DNA of 64,000 bases from Kosakonia sp. SMBL-WEM22 (GTDB taxonomy: Bacteria > Pseudomonadota > Gammaproteobacteria > Enterobacterales > Enterobacteriaceae). Of the stretch, positions 22,875 to 30,953 are shown one piece after another. Both the position numbers and the translations under genes were made by a program. The stretch is taken from the NCBI RefSeq assembly GCF_014490785.1, contig NZ_CP051488.1, positions 3,720,001 to 3,784,000 of the forward strand, in the 5' to 3' direction. Below the pieces are notes generated by a model that made no database searches, was not told the origin of the DNA, and was given only the letters and a program-made list of their open reading frames with translations. Within the stretch, counting starts at the first letter, position 1, and each line of letters starts with the position of its first letter.

Positions 22875-24035
22875 ATGACGGCTGAAAACCCCTTACTGGA
22901 TTTACGCGTGAAGATCAGCACGCTCGACGAGCAGTTGCTGACACTGCTGGCCGAGCGCCGCCAGCTCTCCGTTGAAGTTGGCAAAGCGAAACTCGCCTCA
23001 CACCGCCCGGTACGCGATATCGATAGAGAGCGGGCCCTGCTGGAACATTTAATCGAGCTTGGCAAAACGCATCATTTAGATGCCCACTATATCACCCGCC
23101 TGTTTCAGCTCATCATTGAAGACTCTGTTCTCACTCAGCAAGCCCTGCTCCAGCACCACCTCAACAACATCAACCCACGCTCTGCGCGTATCGCGTTTCT
23201 TGGCCCGAAAGGCTCCTATTCCCATCTCGCGGCGCGCCAGTATGCCGCGCGCCATTTCGAGCAGTTTATCGAGAGCGGCTGCGCGCGTTTCCAGGATATT
23301 TTTAATCAGGTCGAAACCGGCCAGGCAGATTATGCCGTTGTGCCGCTAGAGAACACCAGCTCTGGCGCGATTAACGATGTCTACGATCTGCTTCAGCACA
23401 CCAGCCTGTCGATTGTCGGCGAGCTAACGGTGCCAATCGACCACTGCGTGCTGGTATCAGGTACCACCGCTCTTGAACAGATCCAGACGGTCTATAGCCA
23501 TCCGCAGCCATTCCAGCAGTGCAGCCAGTTCCTGAACCGCTATCCGCACTGGAAGATTGAGTATTGCGAAAGCACATCGGCGGCGATGGAGAAAGTTGTC
23601 CAACTGAACTCACCGAACGTCGCGGCGCTGGGCAATGAACCGGGTGGCGCCCTGTATGGTTTACAGGTGTTAGAGCGCAACCTGGCGAACCAGACGCAGA
23701 ACATCACCCGTTTTGTGGTGCTGGCGCGTAAAGCGATTGACGTCTCTGAGCAGGTGCCGGCGAAAACCACGCTGCTGATGGCGACCGGGCAACAGGCGGG
23801 TGCGCTGGTAGAAGCGCTGCTGGTGCTGCGCAACCACAACCTGATCATGACCAAGCTGGAGTCGCGCCCAATTCACGGCAACCCGTGGGAGGAGATGTTC
23901 TATCTGGATATTCAGGCCAACCTGCACGCCAGCGCGATGCAAAAAGCACTGCGCGAGTTGGGCAGCATCACCCGCTCGCTGAAAGTGCTGGGCTGCTACC
24001 CCAGCGAAAACGTTGTGCCGGTCGACCCGGTTTAA
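22875..24035 (+). CDS. pheA: Chorismate mutase P / prephenate dehydratase
   Basis: Bifunctional enzyme converting chorismate to prephenate and then phenylpyruvate in phenylalanine synthesis. 386 residues from the ATG at 22875. Order: AroQ chorismate mutase helix bundle (1-~95), prephenate dehydratase (~105-285, with FLGPKGSYSHLAA and the catalytic ENTSSGAI segment), ACT regulatory domain with GALVEAL and ESRPIHGNPWEE that bind phenylalanine. It converges with the SMP-30 gene with a 4-base overlap of stops. Confidence 0.97.
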   Translation: MTAENPLLDLRVKISTLDEQLLTLLAERRQLSVEVGKAKLASHRPVRDIDRERALLEHLIELGKTHHLDAHYITRLFQLIIEDSVLTQQALLQHHLNNINPRSARIAFLGPKGSYSHLAARQYAARHFEQFIESGCARFQDIFNQVETGQADYAVVPLENTSSGAINDVYDLLQHTSLSIVGELTVPIDHCVLVSGTTALEQIQTVYSHPQPFQQCSQFLNRYPHWKIEYCESTSAAMEKVVQLNSPNVAALGNEPGGALYGLQVLERNLANQTQNITRFVVLARKAIDVSEQVPAKTTLLMATGQQAGALVEALLVLRNHNLIMTKLESRPIHGNPWEEMFYLDIQANLHASAMQKALRELGSITRSLKVLGCYPSENVVPVDPV

Positions 24036-24904
24036 CGCTCGATAAAGAGCGCTTTCTTCATCCCTGCCACCGACACAGGCAGGGTGAAGATGGCACCAGA
24101 AAGCGGATAATCGGCAATTTCCTGCGCATCCATATTTTCGCGAGTGGTTGTAATAAACAGGGTTTTCATATCTGCCCCGCCGAAACAGACCATCGTCGGG
24201 CAGCGCACCGGCAAGCGGTACTCCTCCAGCTGTTCGCCCTGCGGTGAGAAACGCGCAATTCTCCAGCCGTCATACATCGCGCTCCAGTAGCACCCTTCGA
24301 CATCCATTGCCGCACCGTCCGGGATCCCTTCGCCGGGATTAAAGCGACGGAACAACTCACGCCGCCCCGGCTCGCCCTGCTCATCCAGCGGTGTACGGTA
24401 AATCACGCCGTGCGGGGTGTCAGAGGTGAACATCCACTGTTTGTCATGGCTGAAGGCCAGGCCGTTTGCGCCATGAATATCGCACTGCACCACTTTCGGC
24501 GTCAGATCGTTATCGACCCGCAGCAGCAGCGCGCCGTTGTAATCGCCCGGTGCCCAGAAAGTGCCGGCATAAAAGCGGCCATGATGATCGGTGCCGCCAT
24601 CGTTAAACCGCGCCAGCTGCGGGTTCGACGGGTTATCGCACACTTTTTGTCGCAGCAGCCCGCGCTCGTCCGTCAGCCAGATGGCCTGCCGCATGGCGAC
24701 GATAAAACCGCCCTTCTCACGCAGCGCGAAACAGCCTACCTCTTCCGGGAACGAGAGCACCGTATGCTCGCCCGTCTCCAGCCGGTAACGGTGGATTTCC
24801 CCTTCGAGAATATCAGCCCAGTAGAGCGCCTGTTCCGCTTCGCTCCAGGTCGGGCACTCAGGTAAATGTCCGGTGTAATCAAACAGTCTCTGCAACTCAG
24901 CCAT
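24032..24904 (-). CDS. SMP-30/gluconolactonase/LRE family protein
   Basis: Predicted six-bladed beta-propeller lactonase of the SMP-30 family (sugar-lactone hydrolysis), 290 residues from the ATG at 24904; an upstream ATG would add 13 residues reading through the terminator, which is less likely. Family blocks seen: the metal-binding Glu in LPECPTWSE, RFNDGGTDHHGRFYAGT, GANGLAFSHDKQWMFTSDT and PDGAAMDVEGCYWSAMYDG. It is inserted between convergent pheA and tyrA, which are adjacent in E. coli. The substrate is unknown. Confidence 0.85.
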   Translation of the reverse strand: MAELQRLFDYTGHLPECPTWSEAEQALYWADILEGEIHRYRLETGEHTVLSFPEEVGCFALREKGGFIVAMRQAIWLTDERGLLRQKVCDNPSNPQLARFNDGGTDHHGRFYAGTFWAPGDYNGALLLRVDNDLTPKVVQCDIHGANGLAFSHDKQWMFTSDTPHGVIYRTPLDEQGEPGRRELFRRFNPGEGIPDGAAMDVEGCYWSAMYDGWRIARFSPQGEQLEEYRLPVRCPTMVCFGGADMKTLFITTTRENMDAQEIADYPLSGAIFTLPVSVAGMKKALFIER

Positions 24905-24922
24905 TGCGCATCCCTTAAATAG

Positions 24923-24951
24923 AAAAAGCCAGCGGGTGACCACTGGCTTTT
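24923..24951 (-). terminator. aroF-tyrA terminator
   Basis: Minus strand AAAGCCAGTGG, TCA, CCCGCTGGCTTTTT. It lies past the tyrA stop and just before the SMP-30 gene, so the latter is probably transcribed separately or by read-through. Confidence 0.8.
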
Positions 24952-24972
24952 CAGTATAAACGGCTTTTGACG

Positions 24973-26094
24973 TTACGCCCGGCTGTCGTTGGCCTGGCGT
25001 AACAGGGTACGGCTCTCGCTCTGGAAACGCTGGGCATAATCGCCAAACCAGTGTTCAACTTTGCGGAAGCTGTCGATAAACGCCTGCTTATCGCCCTGCT
25101 CCAGCAGGCCAATCGCTTCGCCGAAGCGCTGGTAGTAACGCTTGATCAGCGCCAGGTTATCGGGCGAGGACATAATAATGTCGGCGTAGAGCTGCGGATC
25201 CTGGGCGAACAGCCGCCCCACCATCGCCAGCTCAAGACGGTAGATGGGCGATGAGAGCGACAGCAGCTGCTCAAGCTGCACATTCTCTTCCGCCAGATGC
25301 AGGCCGTAGGCAAAGGTGGCAAAGTGCCGCAGCGCCTGGATAAAGGCCATGTTCTGATCGTGCTCGACGGCGCTGATACGGTGCAGCCGCGCGCCCCACA
25401 CCTGAATCTGCTCCAGGAACCACTGATACGCTTCCGGCTTGCGGCCATCGCACCACACGACTACCTGCTTGGCGAGGCTGCCGCTATCCGGGCCAAACAT
25501 CGGATGCAGGCCGAGCACCGGCCCTTTATGCGCCGATAACATCGCCTGCAGCGGACCGCTTTTCACCGACGCCAAATCGACCAGAATGCAATCCTCCGGC
25601 AGCGGCGGCAGCTTCGCAATCACCGCTTCGGTGACGTGGATCGGCACGCTGACAATTACCATGCCGGCATCCGCCAGCAGCGTCTGCGCCTGCGCCCAAT
25701 CCTCTTTCTCCAGCGTGCGCACCTGATAGCCGGAGAGCGTCAACATTTTGCTGAAGAGTTTCCCCATCTGGCCGCCACCGCCAACAATGACGACCGGACG
25801 CAGCGCAGGACAGAGCGTTTTAAACCCTTTGTCGTTTTCGCTGGAGTAGGATTCGCGCATCACGCGGCGCAGCACATCCTCAATCAGATCGGGCGGCACG
25901 CCCAGCGCCTCGGCCTCTTTACGACGCGAAGCCAGCATTGAGGCTTCGCGCTCGGGAACATAAATCGGCAGCCCGTAGTGGCTTTTAACTTCACCCACCT
26001 GCGCCACCAGCTCCAGCCGGCGCGCCAGCAGCCCCAGCAGCGCCTTATCCACTTCATCAATTTGATCGCGCAGCGCGGTCAGTTCAGCAGCCAT
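24973..26094 (-). CDS. tyrA: Chorismate mutase T / prephenate dehydrogenase
   Basis: Bifunctional enzyme of tyrosine synthesis. 373 residues as in E. coli. An N-terminal AroQ mutase domain (1-~95) is followed by the dehydrogenase with the NAD-binding loop VIVGGGGQMGKLF and the catalytic-His segment LGLHPMFGPDSGSLAKQVVVW. It starts 10 bases after the aroF stop, forming the aroF-tyrA operon under TyrR. Confidence 0.97.
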   Translation of the reverse strand: MAAELTALRDQIDEVDKALLGLLARRLELVAQVGEVKSHYGLPIYVPEREASMLASRRKEAEALGVPPDLIEDVLRRVMRESYSSENDKGFKTLCPALRPVVIVGGGGQMGKLFSKMLTLSGYQVRTLEKEDWAQAQTLLADAGMVIVSVPIHVTEAVIAKLPPLPEDCILVDLASVKSGPLQAMLSAHKGPVLGLHPMFGPDSGSLAKQVVVWCDGRKPEAYQWFLEQIQVWGARLHRISAVEHDQNMAFIQALRHFATFAYGLHLAEENVQLEQLLSLSSPIYRLELAMVGRLFAQDPQLYADIIMSSPDNLALIKRYYQRFGEAIGLLEQGDKQAFIDSFRKVEHWFGDYAQRFQSESRTLLRQANDSRA

Positions 26095-26103
26095 AACACC
26101 CTC

Positions 26104-27174
26104 TTATGCAAAACGCGCCGCCAGGCTATTGCGCAGATCGCTGTCTATTTCACGCAGCAGCGCTTCGGTCGCCTCCCAGCTGATGCAGGCATCGGTGACG
26201 GAGACGCCGTATTTCATATCACAGCGCGGCTGCTCGGATGATTGATTGCCTTCGTGAATGTTGCTCTCAATCATCAGGCCGGTAATCGAACGGTTGCCAT
26301 CTTTGATCTGTGCGACGACAGATTCGGCAACGGCAGGCTGGCGACGGTAATCTTTATTGGAATTCCCGTGGCTGCAATCTACCATCAGCGACGGTTTCAG
26401 TCCCGCCTGCTGCATCTCTTTTTCACACTGCGCAACATCCGCCGGGCTGTAGTTTGGCGCTTTGCCACCGCGCAGGATCACGTGACCATCCGGGTTGCCC
26501 TGGGTTTGCAGCAGGCAGACTTGTCCGGCCTGGTTAATGCCAACGAAGCGGTGCGGCATCGCAGCCGCGCGCATCGCATTGATGGCGGTAGCCAGGCTGC
26601 CATCGGTACCGTTTTTGAAGCCAACCGGCATCGACAAACCGGAGGCCATTTCACGGTGGGTTTGTGACTCGGTGGTGCGTGCGCCAATCGCTGACCAGCT
26701 AAAGAGATCGCCGAGGAACTGCGGGCTGTTCGGATCGAGCGCTTCGGTCGCCAGCGGCAGGCCCATGCTGACTAACTCCACCAGCAGACGACGCGCAATC
26801 TTCAGGCCAGCTTCCACATCAAACGAGCCATCCATGTGCGGATCGTTAATCAGCCCCTTCCAGCCAACGGTGGTACGGGGTTTTTCAAAATAGACGCGCA
26901 TCACCAGGTAGAGGCTATCGCTGACCTCTGCGGCAAGGGTTTTAAACCGACGGGCGTACTCGAGCGCTGCTTCCGGGTCGTGAATGGAACAAGGACCGCA
27001 GACCACCAGCAGGCGCGGATCGCGCCCGGCAATGATGTTGGAGATGGTCTGGCGGGATTGCGCGATTTGCGCCTCTTGTTCGCGGGTCAGCGGGAAAGCA
27101 GTTTTCAGCTGTTCCGGGGTGATCAGAACCTGCTCGTCGGTGATGTGTACGTTGTTCAGCGCGTCTTTTTGCAT
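26104..27174 (-). CDS. aroF: DAHP synthase, tyrosine-sensitive
   Basis: Condenses PEP and erythrose-4-phosphate at the entry of the shikimate pathway. 356 residues from the start MQKDALNNVHITDEQ at 27174; longer in-frame starts are rejected by comparison with E. coli. Class I DAHP synthase blocks are intact (VVCGPCSIHDPEAALEYA, MRVYFEKPRTTVGWKG, HGNSNKD). Asn8, known to matter in tyrosine feedback of E. coli AroF, is present. TyrR boxes lie upstream. Confidence 0.97.
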   Translation of the reverse strand: MQKDALNNVHITDEQVLITPEQLKTAFPLTREQEAQIAQSRQTISNIIAGRDPRLLVVCGPCSIHDPEAALEYARRFKTLAAEVSDSLYLVMRVYFEKPRTTVGWKGLINDPHMDGSFDVEAGLKIARRLLVELVSMGLPLATEALDPNSPQFLGDLFSWSAIGARTTESQTHREMASGLSMPVGFKNGTDGSLATAINAMRAAAMPHRFVGINQAGQVCLLQTQGNPDGHVILRGGKAPNYSPADVAQCEKEMQQAGLKPSLMVDCSHGNSNKDYRRQPAVAESVVAQIKDGNRSITGLMIESNIHEGNQSSEQPRCDMKYGVSVTDACISWEATEALLREIDSDLRNSLAARFA

Positions 27175-27266
27175 GATCAAATCCTGTATGGCTCGTGTGC
27201 GATAGGGTTCCTCAAGCGAGGGAGCTGACACCATATCACATCAGGTAAAGATTTCAATCCACAATA

Positions 27267-27284
27267 CGTACAGATTTCGTTACA
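27267..27284 (-). promoter_or_regulatory. Possible weak TyrR box
   Basis: Minus strand TGTAACGAAATCTGTACG resembles TGTAAA-N6-TTTACA in its left arm and part of its right arm; about 95 bp upstream of aroF. Confidence 0.5.
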
Positions 27285-27319
27285 CAATCAACTTTTGTAG
27301 CATTTAGAAGACTGCCGAG

Positions 27320-27337
27320 TGTAATTATAAGTTTACA
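27320..27337 (-). promoter_or_regulatory. Strong TyrR box of aroF-tyrA
   Basis: TGTAATTATAAGTTTACA (plus strand) matches the TyrR palindrome TGTAAA-N6-TTTACA with one change. It is about 150 bp upstream of aroF; E. coli aroF also has several TyrR boxes. Confidence 0.8.
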
Positions 27338-27367
27338 ATCAGCAGCCGATGACGATTTATACTGCCT

Positions 27368-28699
27368 TTATGCGCTGTGTTTTCCGCGCCAGCGCAGGAT
27401 ATCGACCAGCATAAACAGCAGTAAGCTGCCGCCCATGACCGGCATTGCCAACCCCAGCAGCAGTGCAATCATCAGCACCCCACACCGGCCTACAATGGGC
27501 AGTTGCAGCCAGACGTGGAGCAGCGTCTCGCTCACCGCCGGACGGCGGATCCACCACAAACGATAGCCGACGATAATCATCACGCACAGCGCGCTGCCAA
27601 AGGCGATTAACAGCAGTTGGTTGGTAAGGCCAAACAGCACGCCCATATGAAAATCTACGCCCCAGCGCGTCAACTTCGCCATCAGCGGGAATTCGTCGAA
27701 GTGGACATGATCTATCACTGCCAGTGAACTTCCTGCAACGGCAACTGCATCCACCTGCGTCGGCCAGCGGCGATCGATCTCCGTAACCGTCCAGGCGTGT
27801 TCCGCATCGCGCGGCGGGCGGATCTCAACTTTCTCTGCCGTAATTCCGGCTCCCTGCGCGCGGACGAGCACCGCGTCAAGTAGCGCCGGGTTAAGCGCCA
27901 TGTCGGGCATCGCCATCCCTTGGTGATGCATATGGTGCTCGGCATGCGGATCGGCCGGTGCGGCTTCGCCCTGGAGCTGCGTGTTAACCTGCGGCGTCAT
28001 CCAGTTAAACGCGGCGCGCAGTTTATCAACGTTGCCGCCCGCCCACTGCGACCAGGTCAGGCCGGTAGCGGAGAAGAGCAGCATGCCTGCCAGCAGCAGC
28101 CAGCCGAGCGTAACGTGGAGCCGGCGATGGTTCTGCACGCGGTTATTGATGCGCCGTTTCGGCCGGGTAAAAAACCACAGCGCAATGCCGCCGAGCGCGG
28201 CGATCCACATCCACGATGCCGCCAGTTCACTATAAAGCCTGCCGGGATCGCCCAGCAGCAGCGAACGATGCAAGTAATCAATCCACTGGCGCAGCGGCAA
28301 AATACCGCTGGTGCCGTAGACGGTCATATCCCCTTTTACCTGTAACGACACCGGATCGACAAAAATCGCCCGGCTCTCCGAGACGCCAAGCTGCGGATCT
28401 GCAAACATCACCCGCGTCGTCTCGTTGTCGCTCAAGCCCGGGCGCACTGCCTGTAAACGCAGATGGCCGCCCGTCACCTGTTCGGCGACACGAAGCTGGT
28501 CAGCCAGCGGCTGTCGCTCGCCGCTCTCCACGCCATACAGCGCATCGTGGTAAAGCCAGTTTTCCAGCTGCGGCGTGGCAACGTAGAGCGTACCGCTCAG
28601 CGCGGCGATAAAGATAAAGGGGCCGACAAACAGGCCAATATAGAAATGGAGGCGTCGCAGCAGGTTAAGCCACGCCGCACGAGAGGTGCAGGAAGTCAT
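27368..28699 (-). CDS. PepSY-associated transmembrane protein
   Basis: Inner-membrane protein of the PepSY_TM family, about 443 residues from MTSCTSRAAW at 28699 (an upstream ATG would add 13). Four or more membrane segments are seen: one N-terminal (FYIGLFVGPFIFIAALSGTLY), two central and a hydrophobic C-terminal hairpin. Conserved HFYIG and YLHRSLL segments fit the family. The periplasmic part has a His/Met-rich stretch (PHAEHHMHHQGMAMPDM) suggesting metal binding. It is followed upstream by a DUF2946 gene. Homologues are often encoded beside iron or copper uptake genes; function is not established here. Confidence 0.8.
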   Translation of the reverse strand: MTSCTSRAAWLNLLRRLHFYIGLFVGPFIFIAALSGTLYVATPQLENWLYHDALYGVESGERQPLADQLRVAEQVTGGHLRLQAVRPGLSDNETTRVMFADPQLGVSESRAIFVDPVSLQVKGDMTVYGTSGILPLRQWIDYLHRSLLLGDPGRLYSELAASWMWIAALGGIALWFFTRPKRRINNRVQNHRRLHVTLGWLLLAGMLLFSATGLTWSQWAGGNVDKLRAAFNWMTPQVNTQLQGEAAPADPHAEHHMHHQGMAMPDMALNPALLDAVLVRAQGAGITAEKVEIRPPRDAEHAWTVTEIDRRWPTQVDAVAVAGSSLAVIDHVHFDEFPLMAKLTRWGVDFHMGVLFGLTNQLLLIAFGSALCVMIIVGYRLWWIRRPAVSETLLHVWLQLPIVGRCGVLMIALLLGLAMPVMGGSLLLFMLVDILRWRGKHSA

Positions 28700-28759
28700 A
28701 CTTTTCCTCAAAAAGCGCAAAGGTGTGCCATTCCGCACAGGCGGAACACTATTTTGGGG

Positions 28760-29200
28760 TCAGGAAAAGCGGAAATGCGGCGGCGCGCGGGTGTCCGGCC
28801 AAAGCCAGGGGATAAAGTGCCACAGCCGCGGGCGCGTGCGGGCAGGCGTGCAGGTCACGCGCAGCACACGTCCCAGCAGCAGCAGAACAAGCAGGAAAAT
28901 CAGGCCGGGAACATGCGCCAGCAGCACGCAGTAACCGCACGCTTCAGCGTGATCGAGCGGCATGGCAGGCGGCGGGCTCTCTGGCTGCGACATCTCATGG
29001 TGGGCATGATCGTGGTGTGCATGATCGTTCTGCGCGGGCATTGGCATGCTCATCTCATGATGCATACCGGGCATCGCGCTCATCGGATCTTTTTGCAGGG
29101 CAGTTGAAATAAGGGGGGCGACGAGGATCAGCAGGATCGCAAACAGCCCCAGCCACAGGGCTGCGCGTTGGGCTCTCGTAGGATGAAAAACGTACTTCAC
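28760..29200 (-). CDS. DUF2946-like His/Met-rich membrane protein
   Basis: Small protein of about 146 residues. The preferred start is a GTG at 29200, which has an AGGAG site 5 bases away; an ATG at 29227 is the alternative. An N-terminal membrane segment is followed by a His/Met-rich periplasmic stretch (PGMHHEMSMPMP, NDHAHHDHAHHEM), a CGYC pair and a second membrane segment. This pattern fits DUF2946, linked to copper handling. It is probably an operon with the PepSY protein, 60 bp downstream. The 170 bp upstream of it marks the left edge of the phage-derived region. Confidence 0.75.
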   Translation of the reverse strand: MKYVFHPTRAQRAALWLGLFAILLILVAPLISTALQKDPMSAMPGMHHEMSMPMPAQNDHAHHDHAHHEMSQPESPPPAMPLDHAEACGYCVLLAHVPGLIFLLVLLLLGRVLRVTCTPARTRPRLWHFIPWLWPDTRAPPHFRFS

Positions 29201-29397
29201 CGCATCTCCTTCAGGTCGAAGCGGCATTGTAAAGTAAACATCATCAGAAGGTTAATAATTTTACCTGAAGAGACAAAACATTGTGCTTAAAGGCCAGAAT
29301 AGTTAGTTAAGCCGCTTTAGCAGCCGCCCCACATCATGCGGCCTGTGCTTTGATTTTCCCGGTACATCAGGCAGGTTAAGTGCAGTGAAATGCAAAG

Positions 29398-29580
29398 TCA
29401 TGCATCTCCTGCCGCTACGTTGCAGCCATCAAACGCGGCCAGCGGATCAGGATGCGCTCTGGCGTCGAATGCTTCCGCTTCACCTTTGGTGGAGAACTGT
29501 CGGCGAATATGCCGCCCGTCGCGCCCCTGATGATAGACTTCACAGACCCCTTTCACGCACCTCTGTTTACTGACCGTCAT
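29398..29580 (-). pseudogene. Integrase remnant (N-terminal ~40 codons only)
   Basis: The first ~42 residues (MTVSKQRCVKGVCEVYHQGR, then DGRHIRRQFSTKGEAEAFD) match the N-terminal arm-binding domain of P2/186-type tyrosine recombinases. The frame then runs into unrelated sequence and stops at 60 codons; no catalytic R-H-R-Y domain exists anywhere nearby. A 32-codon ORF (29303-29401) overlaps its stop by ATGA and is of unknown meaning. The position next to the repressor gene is where 186-like phages carry int. The element can therefore not excise by its own recombinase. Confidence 0.8.
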
Positions 29581-29586
29581 TGCCGC

Positions 29587-30444
29587 TTACACATGCTTTT
29601 CCAGCGTGAAGAGCACCACGCCGTACGGCGCGATCTCCGCTACACCGCACTCAAAATCGACCGCATTATTGCTCAGGCGCACTTTACCGCCGGGCAAGCG
29701 CACGACATCAAAGACATCGAGTGCGTCATCAATGCCAATCACCCAGCGCCCGTTGCCAACCTTCTGCGCGGCGGTATCCACCAGCCAGCCGGCATGTAAT
29801 CCGTCGATAAAGCGCAGACTATCGGTAGCAGCCGGTGCCAGCGAAGGATCTAATATCCAGACGCCCGCCTCTTTCAGCTCGCCAGACTCATGGCGGAATT
29901 TCGGAAGGGTAATGACACCATCGTTCTGCGAAGCAGCCGGTGCCGGGTACATCTCACCCTGCCCGGTTGCCAGCCACTTCAGGGAGACACCGGTATCCAG
30001 CGCACAGGTGACCACCACATCACCAGGGAAGAAGTCGCGGCGCACCCAGGTGCTGATGGTGCCTGAAGAGATGTCGAGCAAATCGCCCAGCTCCTTTTGC
30101 ATCTGGAAGCCGTAGGCGTCAAGGATACGCCGCAGCACCGGGCGTCCACCCGCCGAGAGGATCTCCTCATACAGCGCCTTACCTTTTACCTGTGGCTTCT
30201 CGACCAGCTTCGCATTTGCAAACTCACCGTTTACCAGCCAGTGCAGATCCGCGCCGGTATCGAGCGCGCATTTGACCACCGCTTTATAGGGCACGCTTTC
30301 CCGCTGGATCCAGCTGCTGATATTGTTCGCCGGCACATCAAGCGCCTCGGCAAGCGCTTTCTGACTGGATACGGAGTAGGAGGCTGCAATGCGCTCCACC
30401 ACATCCTGAACACTCATCTTGTTTTCACTCATGGATACCAACAT
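29587..30444 (-). CDS. 186-type CI repressor with duplicated HTH domain
   Basis: Maintains repression of the element. 285 residues; starts at 30432 (MSENKMSVQ) or 30417 are also possible. The C-terminal domain (about 190-285: DGLHAGWLVD, VVRLPGGKVRLSNNAVDFECGVAEI) follows the phage 186 CI oligomerisation domain. The N-terminal part contains two copies of the CI helix-turn-helix domain, residues about 10-75 (QKALAEALDVPANNISSWIQ ... CALDTGADLHWLVNGE) and about 95-170 (QKELGDLLDISSGTISTWVR ... CALDTGVSLKWLATGQGE); 186 CI has one. No Ser/Lys autocleavage dyad was recognised, so induction probably uses an antirepressor. Confidence 0.88.
   Translation of the reverse strand: MLVSMSENKMSVQDVVERIAASYSVSSQKALAEALDVPANNISSWIQRESVPYKAVVKCALDTGADLHWLVNGEFANAKLVEKPQVKGKALYEEILSAGGRPVLRRILDAYGFQMQKELGDLLDISSGTISTWVRRDFFPGDVVVTCALDTGVSLKWLATGQGEMYPAPAASQNDGVITLPKFRHESGELKEAGVWILDPSLAPAATDSLRFIDGLHAGWLVDTAAQKVGNGRWVIGIDDALDVFDVVRLPGGKVRLSNNAVDFECGVAEIAPYGVVLFTLEKHV
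30212..30219 (+). promoter_or_regulatory. CI-operator-like site inside cI (left flank)
   Basis: TTCGCATTTGCAAA shares the GCATTTGC core and near-palindromic arms with the operator in pR, 255 bp away, as do the flanking FL/FR sites of phage 186. Confidence 0.5.
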
Positions 30445-30455
30445 CGAAAAAGTGA

Positions 30456-30484
30456 TTTACACAATCGCATTTGCGATCTATATT
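30456..30484 (+). promoter_or_regulatory. Early promoter pR with CI operator
   Basis: TTTACA (30456-30461), 17-bp spacer, TATATT (30479-30484) form a good sigma-70 promoter toward the Cox-like gene. The spacer holds the 14-bp palindrome ATCGCATTTGCGAT (30464-30477), so a bound repressor would block it directly. Confidence 0.8.
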
Positions 30485-30547
30485 GCTGTTCATCGACCAA
30501 AATGCACAGCGTTGCACTACATTTCAAACAACAGGAGATAATGCGAT

Positions 30548-30916
30548 ATGTCAGATGCAAAATCAATGCCGTCGCATCCGTTATCCGGCTCTCAAATGCA
30601 ATTCAGCACCTTTTCGCATGGGCAGAGGGATAAGCTAATCCCTGCCCTGCTACCGGCGCTGCAAACCCTGATCCGCCCGGCGATGGCCGATGCAATGACG
30701 ATGCAGGATTTTGCCGTAATGCTTGGTATCAGCGAATATCTGGTGTGGCAGCGGCTCGATGAGGGCTTGCGGCTTAACGCCCCGACCCGCGAGCATACCG
30801 ACGCCGGTAAACGCAGCTGTATGCTGATTAATGTCAAAGCGTGGCGCGATAAGTTAATGCAGCAGGCTATCGGCTGCAACGACATCGTTCGGCACTCCGC
30901 CGCCTCATTCAGTTAG
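30548..30916 (+). CDS. Cox-like phage regulatory protein
   Basis: 122 residues; start at 30548 with AGGAG ten bases upstream (an ATG at 30541 is in another frame). The segment AMTMQDFAVMLGISEYLVWQ, then RLDEG, followed by KRSCMLINVKAWRDKLMQQA follows the pattern of P2 Cox (a winged-helix early repressor/excisionase), with an N-terminal extension. It is the first gene after pR and opposes cI, the place of cox in P2 and apl in 186. With int destroyed, any remaining role would be transcriptional. Confidence 0.68.
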   Translation: MSDAKSMPSHPLSGSQMQFSTFSHGQRDKLIPALLPALQTLIRPAMADAMTMQDFAVMLGISEYLVWQRLDEGLRLNAPTREHTDAGKRSCMLINVKAWRDKLMQQAIGCNDIVRHSAASFS

Positions 30917-30919
30917 TTT

Positions 30920-30927
30920 GCATTTGC
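30920..30927 (+). promoter_or_regulatory. CI-operator-like site right of pR
   Basis: TTTGCATTTGCGAG repeats the GCATTTGC core of the pR operator about 450 bp downstream, between the Cox-like gene and the next early gene. Confidence 0.5.
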
Positions 30928-30953
30928 GAGTTTACAGTCACGCAGGAGGAACT

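Noticed and set aside
29303..29401. 32-codon minus-strand ORF with a fair ribosome binding site after the int remnant
   Set aside because: No family recognised; kept only as a note because it may be a chance frame at the deletion junction.
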